Source: Actinomycetes bacterium
GTDB lineage: Bacteria; Actinomycetota; Acidimicrobiia; Acidimicrobiales; Microtrichaceae
Assembly (NCBI GenBank): GCA_024222295.1
Contig: JAAEPF010000023.1
Coordinates: forward strand, 361,033 to 425,032
DNA length: 64,000 nt
Direction of reading: 5' to 3'
Position 1 is the stretch's first letter; each line of letters starts with the position of its first letter. The notes beneath the pieces are model-generated. The model saw only the letters and a list, made by a program, of their open reading frames with translations, did not search any database and had not been told where the DNA came from. Position numbers and translations under genes: made by a program. Shown piece after piece: positions 31,355-41,821 of the stretch.

Positions 31355-33827
31355 GCGCCCCCGTGACATCGACGTGACCGACCCGGTCGGGATAACCGTG
31401 AACGGTGAGTCGATCACCGCCCAGGACGGCGAGCTGCTGATCGATGCCTGTGAGCGAAACGGCGCCTGGATTCCGCGGTTCTGCTACCACCCGCGCATGT
31501 CGCCGGTTGGGATGTGCCGCATGTGCCTCGTCGAGGTCGACTCCGGCCGTGGCCCCGCACTGCAACCCAGCTGCATGATCCCCGTCACCGACGGCATGAC
31601 GGTCGACACCGAGAACGACACGGTGGCCAAGGCCCAGGACGGCGTGCTCGAGTTCCTCCTGGCCAACCATCCGCTCGACTGCCCGGTGTGTGACAAGGGT
31701 GGCGAGTGTCCTCTGCAGGACCAGGCATACGCCTACGGTCCGGGCGAGTCGCGGTTCGTCGAGGAGAAGCGCCACTTCGCCAAGCCGATCCCGATCTCCG
31801 AGACGGTCTACCTCGATCGTGAGCGCTGCATCCTTTGCGACCGCTGCACCCGGTTCGCCGATGAGGTGGCCGGCGAACCGCTCATCCACTTCATCAACCG
31901 CGGATCCGGCACCGAGGTCAACACGTTCCCGGGCGAACCGTTCAGCTCGTACTTCTCCGGCAACACGGTCCAGATCTGCCCGGTGGGTGCGCTCACCGCC
32001 AAGCCCTATCGCTTCAAGGCCCGCCCATGGGACCTCGAGGCGACCGAGTCCACCTGCACGCGTTGCTCGATGGGCTGCACGGTGACCCTCGAATCCAGCC
32101 GCAACGAGCTGCTGCGCCTCCAGGGCGTCGACTCCGACCCGGTCAACTGGTCATGGTTGTGCGACAAGGGCCGGTTCGGTTTCGAAGCGGCCAACAGCGA
32201 CGAGCGGGTCTCCGACCCGCTCGTGCGCGGCGAAGACGGCGAGTTGGCTTCCGCCCGCTGGCACGAGGCGCTCACCGCTGCAGCAGGCCACATAAGTTCC
32301 GCAGTCGATGGCCGCGGGCCGCAGTCCGTGGCGATGATCGGCGGAGCGAGGCTCACCAACGAGGCGCAGTACGCCTGGTCGAAGCTGGCGCGCAAGGTGA
32401 TCGGCACCGACAATGTCGATGCACAGGTCGGTGACGGCCTGCCCGCCCCGGTGGTACTCGGTCTGCCCGGCGCCACGATCGACGATGTGTGCGCCCCTGG
32501 CTCGACGGTGCTGTGGCTGGCCTCCGATCCGATCGAAGACGTACCGGTGATGCACCTGCGCATGCGGCACGCGGCCAGCCAGGACGGCGTGAAGGTGATC
32601 GAGGTGACCCCGCGGGCGACCGCGCTGGGCGACCTCGTCGCACACCGGGTGCCCACGGTGCCCGGCGCGGCCGCCGCGACCGTCGCATCGCTGCTTGCCG
32701 GTGAACCTCCCGAGGGCGCCTCCGGTGCAGCCGAGGTGCTGAGGGCAGCGGGCGATGACCTCAAGGTCGTCGTGGGCCGCTCCAACCTGGCCGAGTCGGC
32801 CGATTGCGTCGTCGACGCGATCGCTGCGGTTCGCCAGGCAGTTCCCGGCGCCACGTTCCTCACGTTGCTCGACCGCGGCAACATCCGTGGCGCACTGGAA
32901 GCCGGTCTCGCCCCGGGGATGGGTCCGGGTGGCCTGCCTCTGGACTCTGCTGCAGTGAGCGAGGCCTGGGGCACCGCAGACCTCGAGGCCGGCCTCGACA
33001 CCGCGGGAATCCTGGAGGACGCCGCAAAGGGGCGCATCGAGGTGCTCGTGCTGCTCGGTGCCGATCCCCTGGTGGACTTCCCGGACCGCTCACTGGCCCG
33101 GCGTGCGCTGTCCGGCGTGCGCACCGTGATCTCGGTGGACCCGTTCGTCAACGAGAGTGCCAGGTCTGCATCGGTGGTCCTGGCGGCAGCCGCACTCGGT
33201 GAGGTGTCCGGCACCACCACCAACTTCGAGGGCAGGGTCAGCGCCGTGCAGCAGCTGGTCACCCCGCCCGGCACCGCCCGCGCCGACTGGCTCATCGCCG
33301 TGGAGTTGGCAGCGAAGCTCGGTGGCGACCTGGGCGTCGAGTCCTCGGCGTCTGAGCTGCTCGACGAGCTGGTGGCGCTGTCACCGGCACATGCCCCGCT
33401 CGCATCGACCGCTCCCGGTTCACCCGAAGCTGTGGACGGTGTGCTGGTCGACCTGGCTGCGCGGCCGGTCGACGTCGTCGCGCCGGGCATCGAGGTGCCT
33501 CCGGCCAACGCCTACTCCCAGCGACTGCTGGTCACCCGCACGCTGTATGACCGGGGCACCCTGCTCGCACACTCCCCGTCCTCGGCCGAACTCGCACCGG
33601 CTGCAGTCGCGCTCCTGAGCCCCGCGGACGCGGCACCTCTCGGCATCGACAGCGGCACCAGGGTGAAGGTCACGTCACAGCACGGCACGATCACGCTTCC
33701 GGCCCGGGCCGACGCGTCGGTGGGTCGTGGGGTTGCAGTGATCCATCACAACCTCGCCGGCGGTGACCCCGGTGCGCTGGTCAACAGCGCCGACGCCGTC
33801 TGCGACGTGAGGGTGGAGGTGGCCTGA
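31347..33827 (+). CDS. nuoG: NADH-quinone oxidoreductase subunit G
   Basis: An 826-residue subunit carrying several clusters. The [2Fe-2S] N1b ligands are in FCYHPRMSPVGMCRMC plus QPSC. N5 is H-x3-C-x2-C-x5-C (HPLDCPVCDKGGEC). N4 uses CILCDRC and ICPVGA. C-x2-C-x3-C-x27-C beginning CTRCSMGC shows that the extra cluster N7 is kept. A molybdopterin-oxidoreductase-like domain follows, with no sign of cofactor function expected. ATG 31347 has GGGAGG upstream and overlaps the nuoF stop. It is absent from the second operon. Confidence 0.94.
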   Translation: MAERPRDIDVTDPVGITVNGESITAQDGELLIDACERNGAWIPRFCYHPRMSPVGMCRMCLVEVDSGRGPALQPSCMIPVTDGMTVDTENDTVAKAQDGVLEFLLANHPLDCPVCDKGGECPLQDQAYAYGPGESRFVEEKRHFAKPIPISETVYLDRERCILCDRCTRFADEVAGEPLIHFINRGSGTEVNTFPGEPFSSYFSGNTVQICPVGALTAKPYRFKARPWDLEATESTCTRCSMGCTVTLESSRNELLRLQGVDSDPVNWSWLCDKGRFGFEAANSDERVSDPLVRGEDGELASARWHEALTAAAGHISSAVDGRGPQSVAMIGGARLTNEAQYAWSKLARKVIGTDNVDAQVGDGLPAPVVLGLPGATIDDVCAPGSTVLWLASDPIEDVPVMHLRMRHAASQDGVKVIEVTPRATALGDLVAHRVPTVPGAAAATVASLLAGEPPEGASGAAEVLRAAGDDLKVVVGRSNLAESADCVVDAIAAVRQAVPGATFLTLLDRGNIRGALEAGLAPGMGPGGLPLDSAAVSEAWGTADLEAGLDTAGILEDAAKGRIEVLVLLGADPLVDFPDRSLARRALSGVRTVISVDPFVNESARSASVVLAAAALGEVSGTTTNFEGRVSAVQQLVTPPGTARADWLIAVELAAKLGGDLGVESSASELLDELVALSPAHAPLASTAPGSPEAVDGVLVDLAARPVDVVAPGIEVPPANAYSQRLLVTRTLYDRGTLLAHSPSSAELAPAAVALLSPADAAPLGIDSGTRVKVTSQHGTITLPARADASVGRGVAVIHHNLAGGDPGALVNSADAVCDVRVEVA

Positions 33828-35029
33828 TGGATCCACTGCTCTCCGGCGACGTGGGGCTGGCAGAGGTGCTGATAGTGCTGCTCAAGGTCGTCGTCGCGTT
33901 TGCCGCGCTCATGGTCGGTGTGATGCTGATGGTCTGGTTCGAGCGCAAGCTCGTGGCCGACATGCAGAACCGCATCGGACCCAACCGCGCAGGTCCCTTC
34001 GGTCTTCTGCAGACCCTCGCGGATGGCATCAAGTTGTTCTTCAAGGAAGAGCTGTCGCCGGAGAAGGCGGATCCGTTCGTGTACCGCCTGGCGCCCTACC
34101 TGTCGCTGGTGCCGGCGTTCCTGGTGTTCACGGTCGTGCCCATCGCGGGCAACTTCTCCGGTGACAACGACGGCGTGGTCACGATGTTCGGCCACGAGAC
34201 ACTGATGCAGGTCGCCGACCCGCAGATAGGGATCCTGCTGGTGCTCGCCATGTCGTCGATTGCCGTCTACGGCGTGATGCTGGCGGGCTGGTCCTCCGGC
34301 TCGAAGTACCCGCTGCTCGGCTCGGTGCGCGCATCGGCGCAGATGGTCTCGTACGAGGCGGCGCTGGGTCTGTCGGTCGCCACCGTCCTGCTGCTGGCAG
34401 GCTCGCTGTCCACCAACCTGATCGTCGACGGCCAGGCAGGCGGCCGATGGAACATCTGGATGACCGGCCTCGTGCCATTCATCGTGTTCGTCATCGCGGG
34501 CACCGCGGAGCTCAACCGGCCGCCGTTCGACCTCGTCGAGGCCGAGCAGGAGATCGTCGGCGGATTCCACACCGAGTACACGGCGCTGCGGTTCGCGATG
34601 TTCTTCCTCGCGGAGTTCATGAACACGGTGACCATGTCCGCGATCATCGTGACGCTCTTCCTCGGCGGCCCGGCCGGTCCCACGTTCGGCATCACGGGCT
34701 GGATCTCCGACTATGTCCTGCCGATGGCGTACTTCTTCGCCAAGCTGTTCGTGTTCCTGTTCATCTTCGTGTGGTTCCGCGCCACGCTGCCCCGGTTCCG
34801 CTACGACCAGCTGATGGACCTCGGCTGGAAGCTGCTGATCCCGCTGGCGCTCGGATGGTTCCTGGTCGTGGCAGCCGTGAAGGTCGGCATCGACAACGAC
34901 TGGAGCATCCCGGCCGTGATCGCCGTCAGCGCCGCAGGGCTGCTGCTCGGTGCGTCGCTGCTGCGGCTCTCGATCCGCGCCGGCCGGGCGAATCGTGAAC
35001 GGTCCCTCGTGGACGGGGGGTTCGACTGA
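33827..35029 (+). CDS. nuoH: NADH-quinone oxidoreductase subunit H, copy 1
   Basis: A 400-residue membrane subunit with about eight or nine helices that completes the quinone chamber. [20 protein letters not shown] is the classic first loop, and [21 protein letters not shown] has the conserved acidic residues of the quinone-to-proton link. The C-terminal tail is longer than in the second copy. Starts one base inside the nuoG stop. Confidence 0.95.
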   Translation: MDPLLSGDVGLAEVLIVLLKVVVAFAALMVGVMLMVWFERKLVADMQNRIGPNRAGPFGLLQTLADGIKLFFKEELSPEKADPFVYRLAPYLSLVPAFLVFTVVPIAGNFSGDNDGVVTMFGHETLMQVADPQIGILLVLAMSSIAVYGVMLAGWSSGSKYPLLGSVRASAQMVSYEAALGLSVATVLLLAGSLSTNLIVDGQAGGRWNIWMTGLVPFIVFVIAGTAELNRPPFDLVEAEQEIVGGFHTEYTALRFAMFFLAEFMNTVTMSAIIVTLFLGGPAGPTFGITGWISDYVLPMAYFFAKLFVFLFIFVWFRATLPRFRYDQLMDLGWKLLIPLALGWFLVVAAVKVGIDNDWSIPAVIAVSAAGLLLGASLLRLSIRAGRANRERSLVDGGFD

Positions 35030-35658
35030 TGGGCTATCTCGACGGATTCAAGGTCACCCTGAAGAAGTGGGCGGGCGTTCGCTCCGAAACGGGCCGCCGC
35101 CTCACCCTCGAGTACCCCGAGGAGGTGCGCCCCAAGCCGGAGCGATTCCACGGCCGCCACGTCCTCAACCGCTACGAGGACGGCATGGAGAAGTGCATCG
35201 GCTGCGAGCTCTGTGCCGGTGTGTGCCCCGCCAACTGCATCTACGTGCGCGGCGCCGACAACGATCCCGAAGACCCGACTTCGCCGGGCGAGCGCTTCGG
35301 CTACGTCTACGAGATCAACTACCTGCGGTGCATCCACTGCGACCTGTGCGTGGAGGCCTGCCCTACCCAGGCGATCACGGAGTCGAAGCTGTTCGAGTTC
35401 GCGTTCACCAACCGCTCGGATGCGATCTACACCAAGGACGAGCTGGTGGTGGGCGATGATGGTCGCCCGAAGCAGCTCCCCTGGGAGAACTGGGACGGCG
35501 GGTTCGACCCGGCGGAGGACACTTCCGGCTGGATGCGTGCCACCTCGTCGGCCGGCAATGCCGAGTTCGAGGGGATCGTGGCCTGGGCCGGCGAGCTCGG
35601 CTACGGCGTGCGCGCACCCGAGCAGGGCCAGTCGGCAGACCCGGACGGTGACCAGTGA
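35029..35658 (+). CDS. nuoI: NADH-quinone oxidoreductase subunit I, copy 1
   Basis: A 209-residue subunit with clusters N6a and N6b: [15 protein letters not shown] and [15 protein letters not shown]. It joins the peripheral arm chain to NuoB. The C-terminal extension after the second cluster (about 100 residues, acidic) is typical of actinobacterial NuoI. Overlaps nuoH by one base and nuoJ by 4. Confidence 0.94.
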   Translation: MGYLDGFKVTLKKWAGVRSETGRRLTLEYPEEVRPKPERFHGRHVLNRYEDGMEKCIGCELCAGVCPANCIYVRGADNDPEDPTSPGERFGYVYEINYLRCIHCDLCVEACPTQAITESKLFEFAFTNRSDAIYTKDELVVGDDGRPKQLPWENWDGGFDPAEDTSGWMRATSSAGNAEFEGIVAWAGELGYGVRAPEQGQSADPDGDQ

Positions 35659-36335
35659 GGGTCGAGATGGTCACCTTCCTGCTCGCAGGGGCGATCTGCC
35701 TCGGCGGCGCGCTGGGCGTGGTGCTGTTCCGCAATCCGGTCCACAACGCCCTGAGCCTCGTGGCCACGCTGTTCGGCGTGGCCGTGCTGTTCATCGCCCA
35801 GGAGGCCTATTTCCTCGCTGCCATCCAGGTGATCGTGTACGCCGGCGCAATAGTGGTGCTCTTCCTGTTCGTCATCATGTTGTTGGGCGTGGACCGCGCC
35901 ACGTCGCTCGGCATCGAGCCGATAGCGGGCCAACGCGTGTCGGCGGTGATCTGCGGTGTGGCCATTCTCGGACTCTCGCTGACCGCCCTGCTGGCCGGCA
36001 CCCAGGCCGTCACCGGAACCCCTTCGGTCACGGCACCCCTCGACCCCGAGGTGGCCGACGTGAACCGCCTCGGTGAGGTGTTGTTCACCGACTACGTGTT
36101 CGCCTTCCAGATCACCGCGGTGCTTCTGACCATCGCGGTGGTGGGAGCGGTCGTACTTGCTCGCAAGCAGCCGGGCGAGGCCATCGACCTCGACGAATTC
36201 CCCGAGGGCACCGCCCTGGAGCAGGTCGAGCAGGCCGCAATGGCGGGCGGGCCGGATGAGGCCGACATCGAGTCGGTCGAGGTCGACGCAGTCGGCCCGG
36301 GGGAGCCGGATCCGGTGGGGGAGGACCAGCCATGA
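35655..36335 (+). CDS. nuoJ: NADH-quinone oxidoreductase subunit J, copy 1
   Basis: A 226-residue membrane-arm subunit with five helices. [22 protein letters not shown] and [23 protein letters not shown] contain the flexible third helix with its pi-bulge region. An acidic C-terminal tail (about 50 residues, ending in [13 protein letters not shown]) extends it past E. coli NuoJ. GTG 35655 overlaps the nuoI stop; ATG 35667 is an alternative. Confidence 0.92.
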   Translation: MRVEMVTFLLAGAICLGGALGVVLFRNPVHNALSLVATLFGVAVLFIAQEAYFLAAIQVIVYAGAIVVLFLFVIMLLGVDRATSLGIEPIAGQRVSAVICGVAILGLSLTALLAGTQAVTGTPSVTAPLDPEVADVNRLGEVLFTDYVFAFQITAVLLTIAVVGAVVLARKQPGEAIDLDEFPEGTALEQVEQAAMAGGPDEADIESVEVDAVGPGEPDPVGEDQP

Positions 36336-36658
36336 TGCTCGCCCAGGTGGAACTCGTGCTCACCGAGACCTGGTACCTCGTGCTGGCGGCATTGATCTTC
36401 GCCATCGGTGCCACGGGACTGCTCGTGCGCCGCAACCCGCTGGTGATGTTCATGTGTGTGGAGCTGATGCTCAACGCGGTCAACCTGACCTTCGTGGCCT
36501 TCTCTCGTGCCCTCGACGACGTGGGTGGGCAGGCGTTCGTGTTCTTCGTGCTGGTCGTCGCCGCGGCTGAGGTCGTGGTCGGCCTCGCGCTGGTGGTTGC
36601 GATCATGCGGCGGCGTCAGGGCGCCACCGCGGACGACCTGTCCCTGATGAGGCGCTGA
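36332..36658 (+). CDS. nuoK: NADH-quinone oxidoreductase subunit K, copy 1
   Basis: A 108-residue subunit with three helices. The conserved [19 protein letters not shown] has the buried glutamate of the proton path, and [20 protein letters not shown] has the second. Overlaps nuoJ by 4 nt. Confidence 0.93.
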   Translation: MMLAQVELVLTETWYLVLAALIFAIGATGLLVRRNPLVMFMCVELMLNAVNLTFVAFSRALDDVGGQAFVFFVLVVAAAEVVVGLALVVAIMRRRQGATADDLSLMRR

Positions 36659-36659
36659 C

Positions 36660-38693
36660 ATGGAAGACCTCATCTGGCTCATACCCGCGCTGCCGCTGAT
36701 CGGTTTCGCACTGCTGCTGCCCTTTGGCCGGCGCCTCGGCGATCCGCTTGCGGGCTGGTTCGCAACGGCGGTGGTCGGCGGATCCTTCGCAGCATCCATC
36801 GCTGCCTTCTCGGAGTTGGAGCGGCTGCCCACCGACGACCGAACACTCCAGCTCACACTGTTCGAGTGGATCCCTGCAGGGGGCTTCTCGGTGGACTTCG
36901 GTCTCATCGCCGATCCGCTCAGCATCACGATGTGCCTCTTCATAACGGGCATCGCCACGCTGATCCACCTGTATTCGATCGGATACATGAAGGGCGATCC
37001 GGACTACGCCAGGTTCTTCGTGTACCTCAACCTCTTCGTCGCCTCGATGATCTTCCTGGTGATGGGCGACAACCTGATCATGACCTTCCTGGGCTGGGAG
37101 GGCGTGGGGGCATGCTCGTACTTGCTGATCAGTTTCTGGTTCACCGACCGGGCCAACGCCACGGCCGGCAAGAAGGCATTCGTCACCAACCGCATCGGCG
37201 ACTTCGGCTTCATGCTCGGCACGTTCCTGGTCTGGGTGACCATCGGGTCGATCAACTACCTGGACATCACCGAGGGTGCCGAAAGTGGTCTGTTCGGAGC
37301 TGCGACCGCCACCGCGGTGGTGCTGTTGTTCTTCCTCGCCGCCGCCGGCAAGTCCGCACAGTTCCCGTTGTTCGTCTGGCTGCCCGACGCGATGGCCGGC
37401 CCCACGCCGGTGTCCGCGCTCATACACGCCGCCACCATGGTCACCTCGGGCATCTTCCTGCTCACCCGACTGAACCCGTTGCTGCACGATGCGGGCTGGG
37501 CGAACGAGGTGATCGCCTGGGTCGGGCTGGGGACGGCACTCATCGCAGCGCTGGCGGCCGTGGCCCAGAACGACATCAAGAAGGTGCTGGCCTACAGCAC
37601 GGTCTCCCAACTCGGCTACATGTTCCTCGCCATCGGGTCCGGGGCCTTCGTCGCCGGCACCTTCCACATGGTCACCCACGCCTTCTTCAAGGCACTGCTG
37701 TTCCTCGGCTCGGGTGCGGTGATCGTGTCGATGGCGCACGAACAGGACATGCGTCGCTACGGACAGCTCCGCAAGTACCTGCCGATCACGTCCGCAACAT
37801 TCATCGTCGGCTGGCTGGCCATCGCCGGTGTGCCGCCGTTCTCCGGATTCTGGTCGAAGGACGAGATCCTCGCCGCTGCCTACGATTCCGGCTCCCTTGG
37901 CGCAGTGAAGTGGGCGATCGGCGTCGCGGTGGCACTGCTGACGGCGTTCTACATGACCCGCCTGGTGATCATGACGTTCTTCGGTGGCACCGAGAACTGG
38001 CGGGAGCCCGAGCCGGCCCTCACCCCCGAGGAGATGCATGAGGAGTACGAGGACGCCCCGGCCACCGCGGCCGCCATCGCTTCGGACACCGAGGGCGACC
38101 ACGGTGACAGCAGCCATGGTGACGGCGACCATGGGGGCCATCACCTGACACCCGAGCACGAGCCGCGTGAGCCCGCCTGGACGATGACCGTGCCGCTGCT
38201 GGTGCTGGCGGTGTTCGCAACCGTGTCGGGCCTGCTGAACCTGCCGTTCGGCAACAGCTTCCATGTGCTCGAGGACTGGCTGGATCCTGCGCTTTCCTAT
38301 GACCACGCCAAGTTGCCGGGGCTCACGATCGTGATCCTGGCCCTCGTGGCGATCGCGGTCGCGTTCGTCGGGATCTGGTTCGCCTGGCGCGTGTACCAGC
38401 GTCACAAGGTCGACCCGTCGAAGATCGAACAGCCTGCGTTCGAAGAAGCCCTGTACATCGACGCGGCCTACGCCGAGGTCGTCGGAGGGCCGGGTGAAGC
38501 GGCCTTCCAGGGCGTGGCCGACTTCGACTCCGAAGTGGTCGACGGAGGCGTGAACGGGGTGGGCCGGCTCGCGCTGCTCAGCGGAAGGGCCATGCGCGGC
38601 CTGCAAAGTGGCTTCGTGCGCGCGTACGCCCTCGCGATAGCGGGCGGAACAGTTGCACTACTGGTGTTCGTGATCCTGAGGATGAGCAGCTGA
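36660..38693 (+). CDS. nuoL: NADH-quinone oxidoreductase subunit L, copy 1
   Basis: A 677-residue antiporter-like proton pump at the end of the membrane arm. LGWEGVGACSYLLISFW, the lysine in AAAGKSAQFPLFVWLPDAMAG, and AYSTVSQLGYMFLA are canonical. Between late helices there is an acidic, His-rich cytosol-side or outside loop at about 38020-38170 (residues about 455-503, with DHGDSSHGDGDHGGHH). The long lateral helix region is at the C-terminus. ATG 36660 is one base after the nuoK stop. Confidence 0.94.
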   Translation: MEDLIWLIPALPLIGFALLLPFGRRLGDPLAGWFATAVVGGSFAASIAAFSELERLPTDDRTLQLTLFEWIPAGGFSVDFGLIADPLSITMCLFITGIATLIHLYSIGYMKGDPDYARFFVYLNLFVASMIFLVMGDNLIMTFLGWEGVGACSYLLISFWFTDRANATAGKKAFVTNRIGDFGFMLGTFLVWVTIGSINYLDITEGAESGLFGAATATAVVLLFFLAAAGKSAQFPLFVWLPDAMAGPTPVSALIHAATMVTSGIFLLTRLNPLLHDAGWANEVIAWVGLGTALIAALAAVAQNDIKKVLAYSTVSQLGYMFLAIGSGAFVAGTFHMVTHAFFKALLFLGSGAVIVSMAHEQDMRRYGQLRKYLPITSATFIVGWLAIAGVPPFSGFWSKDEILAAAYDSGSLGAVKWAIGVAVALLTAFYMTRLVIMTFFGGTENWREPEPALTPEEMHEEYEDAPATAAAIASDTEGDHGDSSHGDGDHGGHHLTPEHEPREPAWTMTVPLLVLAVFATVSGLLNLPFGNSFHVLEDWLDPALSYDHAKLPGLTIVILALVAIAVAFVGIWFAWRVYQRHKVDPSKIEQPAFEEALYIDAAYAEVVGGPGEAAFQGVADFDSEVVDGGVNGVGRLALLSGRAMRGLQSGFVRAYALAIAGGTVALLVFVILRMSS

Positions 38694-40255
38694 TGTCCGC
38701 CGTGATCCCCGCAATGATCCTGCTCCCGGTCCTCGGAGCCGCACTGATCGGCATCACTCCCCGCGGCCGCGCGGAGCTGTTCCGCCCGATCGCCCTGCTC
38801 GCCAGCTCGGCCACCGCCGTGGTGTCGGTCTACATGCTCACGCAGTTCCGCAGTGGTGAGGCCGGGTACCAGTTCGTCGTTCAGCGCGACTGGATCTCCG
38901 AGTTGGGCATCTCCTGGCACTTCGGCATCGACGGGGTGTCGCTGTTCCTGGTCGTGCTGTCGGGCTGCATCTTCCCGATAGCGATCCTCGGCGCCAAGGC
39001 CCACCACGACCCGAAGCCCTACTACGCCTGGCTCTTGTTGCTGCAGGCCGGTGCGATCGGTGTGTTCACCTCACTCGACCTGGTGCTGTTCTTCGTGTTT
39101 TTCGAGATCGTGCTTGTGCCGATGTACTTCCTCATCGGCATGTGGGGCCACGGCCGCCGCATCTACGCAGCCACCAAGTTCTTCCTGTACACGATGTTCG
39201 GCTCGGCCCTGATGCTCGTGGGCATCTTCGCCCTGGGGGTATTGCAGTCCCAGGCCACCGGAGACCCGCTCACGTTCGACATCACGGTGCTCACCGACCA
39301 GCTGGCCATTTCCACGTCGGCCGCCCGCTGGATCTTCGTGGCCTTTGCCATTGCGTTCGCTGTGAAGGTGCCGCTGTTCCCGTTGCACACGTGGCTGCCC
39401 GACGCCCACACCGAGGCGCCCACGGCCGGCTCGGTGATCCTGGCGGCCGTGATGCTGAAGCTCGGTACCTACGGGTTCCTGCGCCTGGGGATCGAACTCT
39501 TCCCCGAGCCCTCGGTCTGGGCGGCACCTGTGCTGATGACCCTCGGCGTCATAGGAATCACATATGGCGCCATCGCCGCCACCATGCAGAAGGACCTGAA
39601 GCGGCTCGTGGCGTACTCGTCCGTGGCGCACCTCGGTTTCATCATCCTCGGCATGTTCTCGCTCACCCTGCAGGGCATGGAGGGCGGCATCCTGATCATG
39701 GTCAACCACGGCATCACGACCGGGGCGTTGTTCCTGCTCGTCGGGATGATCTACGAGCGGCGCCACACCCGCCTGATCTCGGAGCTGTCGGGCCTGCAGA
39801 AGGTCGCTCCGGTGATGGCAGCGGTCTTCACGGTCGTGATGCTCTCCTCGGTCGGCCTGCCGGGACTGAACGGCTTCCCGGGTGAGCTGCTGGCCCTTCT
39901 CGGAGCCTTCTCGGGTGCTCGCTGGTGGGGCGTCGTTGCGGTCAGCGGCGTGGTTCTGGCTGCGCTCTACCTCCTGTGGGCGTACCAGCGCACCTTCCAC
40001 GGTCCGGTCACCGGGGCCAACGCGAAGATGCGCGACATGACCGCCGGGGAGTTCCTCGTGATGCTGCCCCTGCTGGCGCTGATCGTGTTCCTCGGCCTGT
40101 ACCCCACTCCGATGCTCGAGCGGATCGAGCCCTCCGTGGAGGCGATCATCGTGCATGTCGAGGAGTCCGTGCCGGGCTTCGAGTCCCCGGATGCGGGCCA
40201 GGAGCCGGGCCCCGCGTCGAGCGCGGCCGGCGAGTCGGATGAGGGAGGCAGCTGA
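38693..40255 (+). CDS. nuoM: NADH-quinone oxidoreductase subunit M, copy 1
   Basis: A 520-residue antiporter-like subunit with about 14 helices. FFEIVLVPMYFLIGMWGHG holds the conserved glutamate, VKVPLFPLHTWLPDAHTEAP and LKLGTYGFLRL the lysines, and LKRLVAYSSVAHLGF the broken-helix segment. The tail after helix 14 is acidic and variable. It overlaps nuoL and nuoN by one base each. Confidence 0.94.
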   Translation: MSAVIPAMILLPVLGAALIGITPRGRAELFRPIALLASSATAVVSVYMLTQFRSGEAGYQFVVQRDWISELGISWHFGIDGVSLFLVVLSGCIFPIAILGAKAHHDPKPYYAWLLLLQAGAIGVFTSLDLVLFFVFFEIVLVPMYFLIGMWGHGRRIYAATKFFLYTMFGSALMLVGIFALGVLQSQATGDPLTFDITVLTDQLAISTSAARWIFVAFAIAFAVKVPLFPLHTWLPDAHTEAPTAGSVILAAVMLKLGTYGFLRLGIELFPEPSVWAAPVLMTLGVIGITYGAIAATMQKDLKRLVAYSSVAHLGFIILGMFSLTLQGMEGGILIMVNHGITTGALFLLVGMIYERRHTRLISELSGLQKVAPVMAAVFTVVMLSSVGLPGLNGFPGELLALLGAFSGARWWGVVAVSGVVLAALYLLWAYQRTFHGPVTGANAKMRDMTAGEFLVMLPLLALIVFLGLYPTPMLERIEPSVEAIIVHVEESVPGFESPDAGQEPGPASSAAGESDEGGS

Positions 40256-41817
40256 TGCTGACCCAGGTTCCCGACGTTCCGGTCCCCGAGTTGATCATCG
40301 AGGAGCCCGCGACTCCCGAGATCGTCTGGTCCGCCATCGCGCCGTCGCTCATCCTCATCGTCGGCGGCATCCTGTTGCTCACGGTGGTGTCGATCGTGCG
40401 GGGCCGCCTGCCCGGATGGTTCCACGCGGTCTGGACTGTCGTGGTCGCCACGGGCGCGGGTCTGGCGTGCATCCCGCTCTGGCAGCGGGTGCAGGACGAA
40501 GGCGCATCGAGCGCGATCGCAGGAGCCGTGGGCCTCGACGGGTTCTCGCTGTTCGTCACCGTGGTCATCTGCATCTCGGTGGTGCTGGCGACGCTGCTGC
40601 TCGAGGGATACCTCAGGCGCGAGGACCTCGAAGGGCCCGAGTGGTACGTGCTGATGCTCCTGTCCGCCTCGGGTGGCGTGGTCATGGCCTCGGCCAACGA
40701 CCTGATCGTGTTGTTCGTGGGCCTCGAGATCCTGTCCGTGTCGGTCTACGTGCTCGCTGCGATGCACACCCGAAGGGCCTCCTCACAGGAGGCGGGCATG
40801 AAGTACTTCGTGCTCGGAGCGTTCTCCTCGGCGATCCTGCTCTACGGCATCGCGTTCGTGTACGGCGCCATCGGCTCCACGAACCTGGTCGACATCCAGG
40901 CGTTCCTGGCTGACAACGTGATCACCGACAACGGCGTCCTCCTCGCAGGGCTCGCGTTCATGGTCGTTGGTTTCGGCTTCAAGATCGCGGCAGTGCCGTT
41001 CCACATGTGGGCACCCGACGTGTACCAGGGCGCGCCCACGCCGGTGGCGGCGTTCATGGCGTCGGGCGTCAAGGCTGCCGCCGTGGCCGGCCTCCTGCGG
41101 GTGTTCGTCACGACCTTCGGACCCACCTACCGCGAGGAATGGGTGCCGATGATCGCGGCGCTCGCGGTGCTAAGCCTCGTGTTCGGCTCGCTTCTGGCAA
41201 TCGTGCAGACCAACGTGAAGCGCCTGCTCGCCTACTCGTCGATCAGCCACGCCGGCTTCATCCTGCTCGGCGTGTCCGCAGCATCCGATGCAGGCACCTC
41301 GGCGGCGTTGTTCTACGTCCTGGTGTACACGTTCATGGTCGCCGGCAGCTTCGGTGTGGTGACACTGATCGGGCGCACCGGTGATGGACGGCACTCAATC
41401 GACGACTACCGCGGACTCGCCCGGGCGCGACCGGGCCTGGCGATGCTGTTCGCGGTGTTCCTGCTCGCGCAGTCGGGCGTGCCGCTGACCGGAGGGTTCC
41501 TCGCGAAGTTCTATGTGATCGGAGCGGTGGCCGAGCAGGGTGCCTGGGCGCTCGCGGTGATCGCAATGCTGTCCGCTGTGATCGGCGCCTTCCTCTACCT
41601 GCGGGTGATCGTGGCGATGTACTTCGCAGCCCCGCAGGGCGCGGCAGAGGACAGCGAGGAGGTCGCCGAGTTCGAGGGGCCGAAGGTGCGGATTCCGGTC
41701 GCAGCCGGCTTCGCCCTCGCGATCGCCCTCGTCGGCACGCTCGCGCTGGGCATCGTGCCCGGGCCGGCCACCCGCGTCGCCAACGACGCGACCGCCGAGT
41801 TGGTCTCGGGCAGCTAG
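40255..41817 (+). CDS. nuoN: NADH-quinone oxidoreductase subunit N, copy 1
   Basis: A 520-residue antiporter-like subunit, last gene of the long respiratory operon. FVGLEILSVSVYVLAAMH carries the conserved glutamate; KIAAVPFHMWAPDVYQGAP and VKRLLAYSSISHAGF the lysines. The C-terminus has no extension. It ends 4 nt before the end of a convergent short ORF; no strong terminator hairpin is visible. Confidence 0.94.
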   Translation: MLTQVPDVPVPELIIEEPATPEIVWSAIAPSLILIVGGILLLTVVSIVRGRLPGWFHAVWTVVVATGAGLACIPLWQRVQDEGASSAIAGAVGLDGFSLFVTVVICISVVLATLLLEGYLRREDLEGPEWYVLMLLSASGGVVMASANDLIVLFVGLEILSVSVYVLAAMHTRRASSQEAGMKYFVLGAFSSAILLYGIAFVYGAIGSTNLVDIQAFLADNVITDNGVLLAGLAFMVVGFGFKIAAVPFHMWAPDVYQGAPTPVAAFMASGVKAAAVAGLLRVFVTTFGPTYREEWVPMIAALAVLSLVFGSLLAIVQTNVKRLLAYSSISHAGFILLGVSAASDAGTSAALFYVLVYTFMVAGSFGVVTLIGRTGDGRHSIDDYRGLARARPGLAMLFAVFLLAQSGVPLTGGFLAKFYVIGAVAEQGAWALAVIAMLSAVIGAFLYLRVIVAMYFAAPQGAAEDSEEVAEFEGPKVRIPVAAGFALAIALVGTLALGIVPGPATRVANDATAELVSGS

Positions 41818-41821
41818 TTGC

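Noticed and set aside
32006..33508. A 500-codon minus-strand open frame opposite nuoG
   Set aside because: Ser/Thr/Arg-rich translation without recognisable domains, opposite a well-supported gene.
36603..38606. A 667-codon minus-strand open frame opposite nuoL1
   Set aside because: High GC content and strict third-position C/G create long antisense frames; the translation is His/Arg/Asp-rich with no domain, and the plus frame is a clear NuoL.
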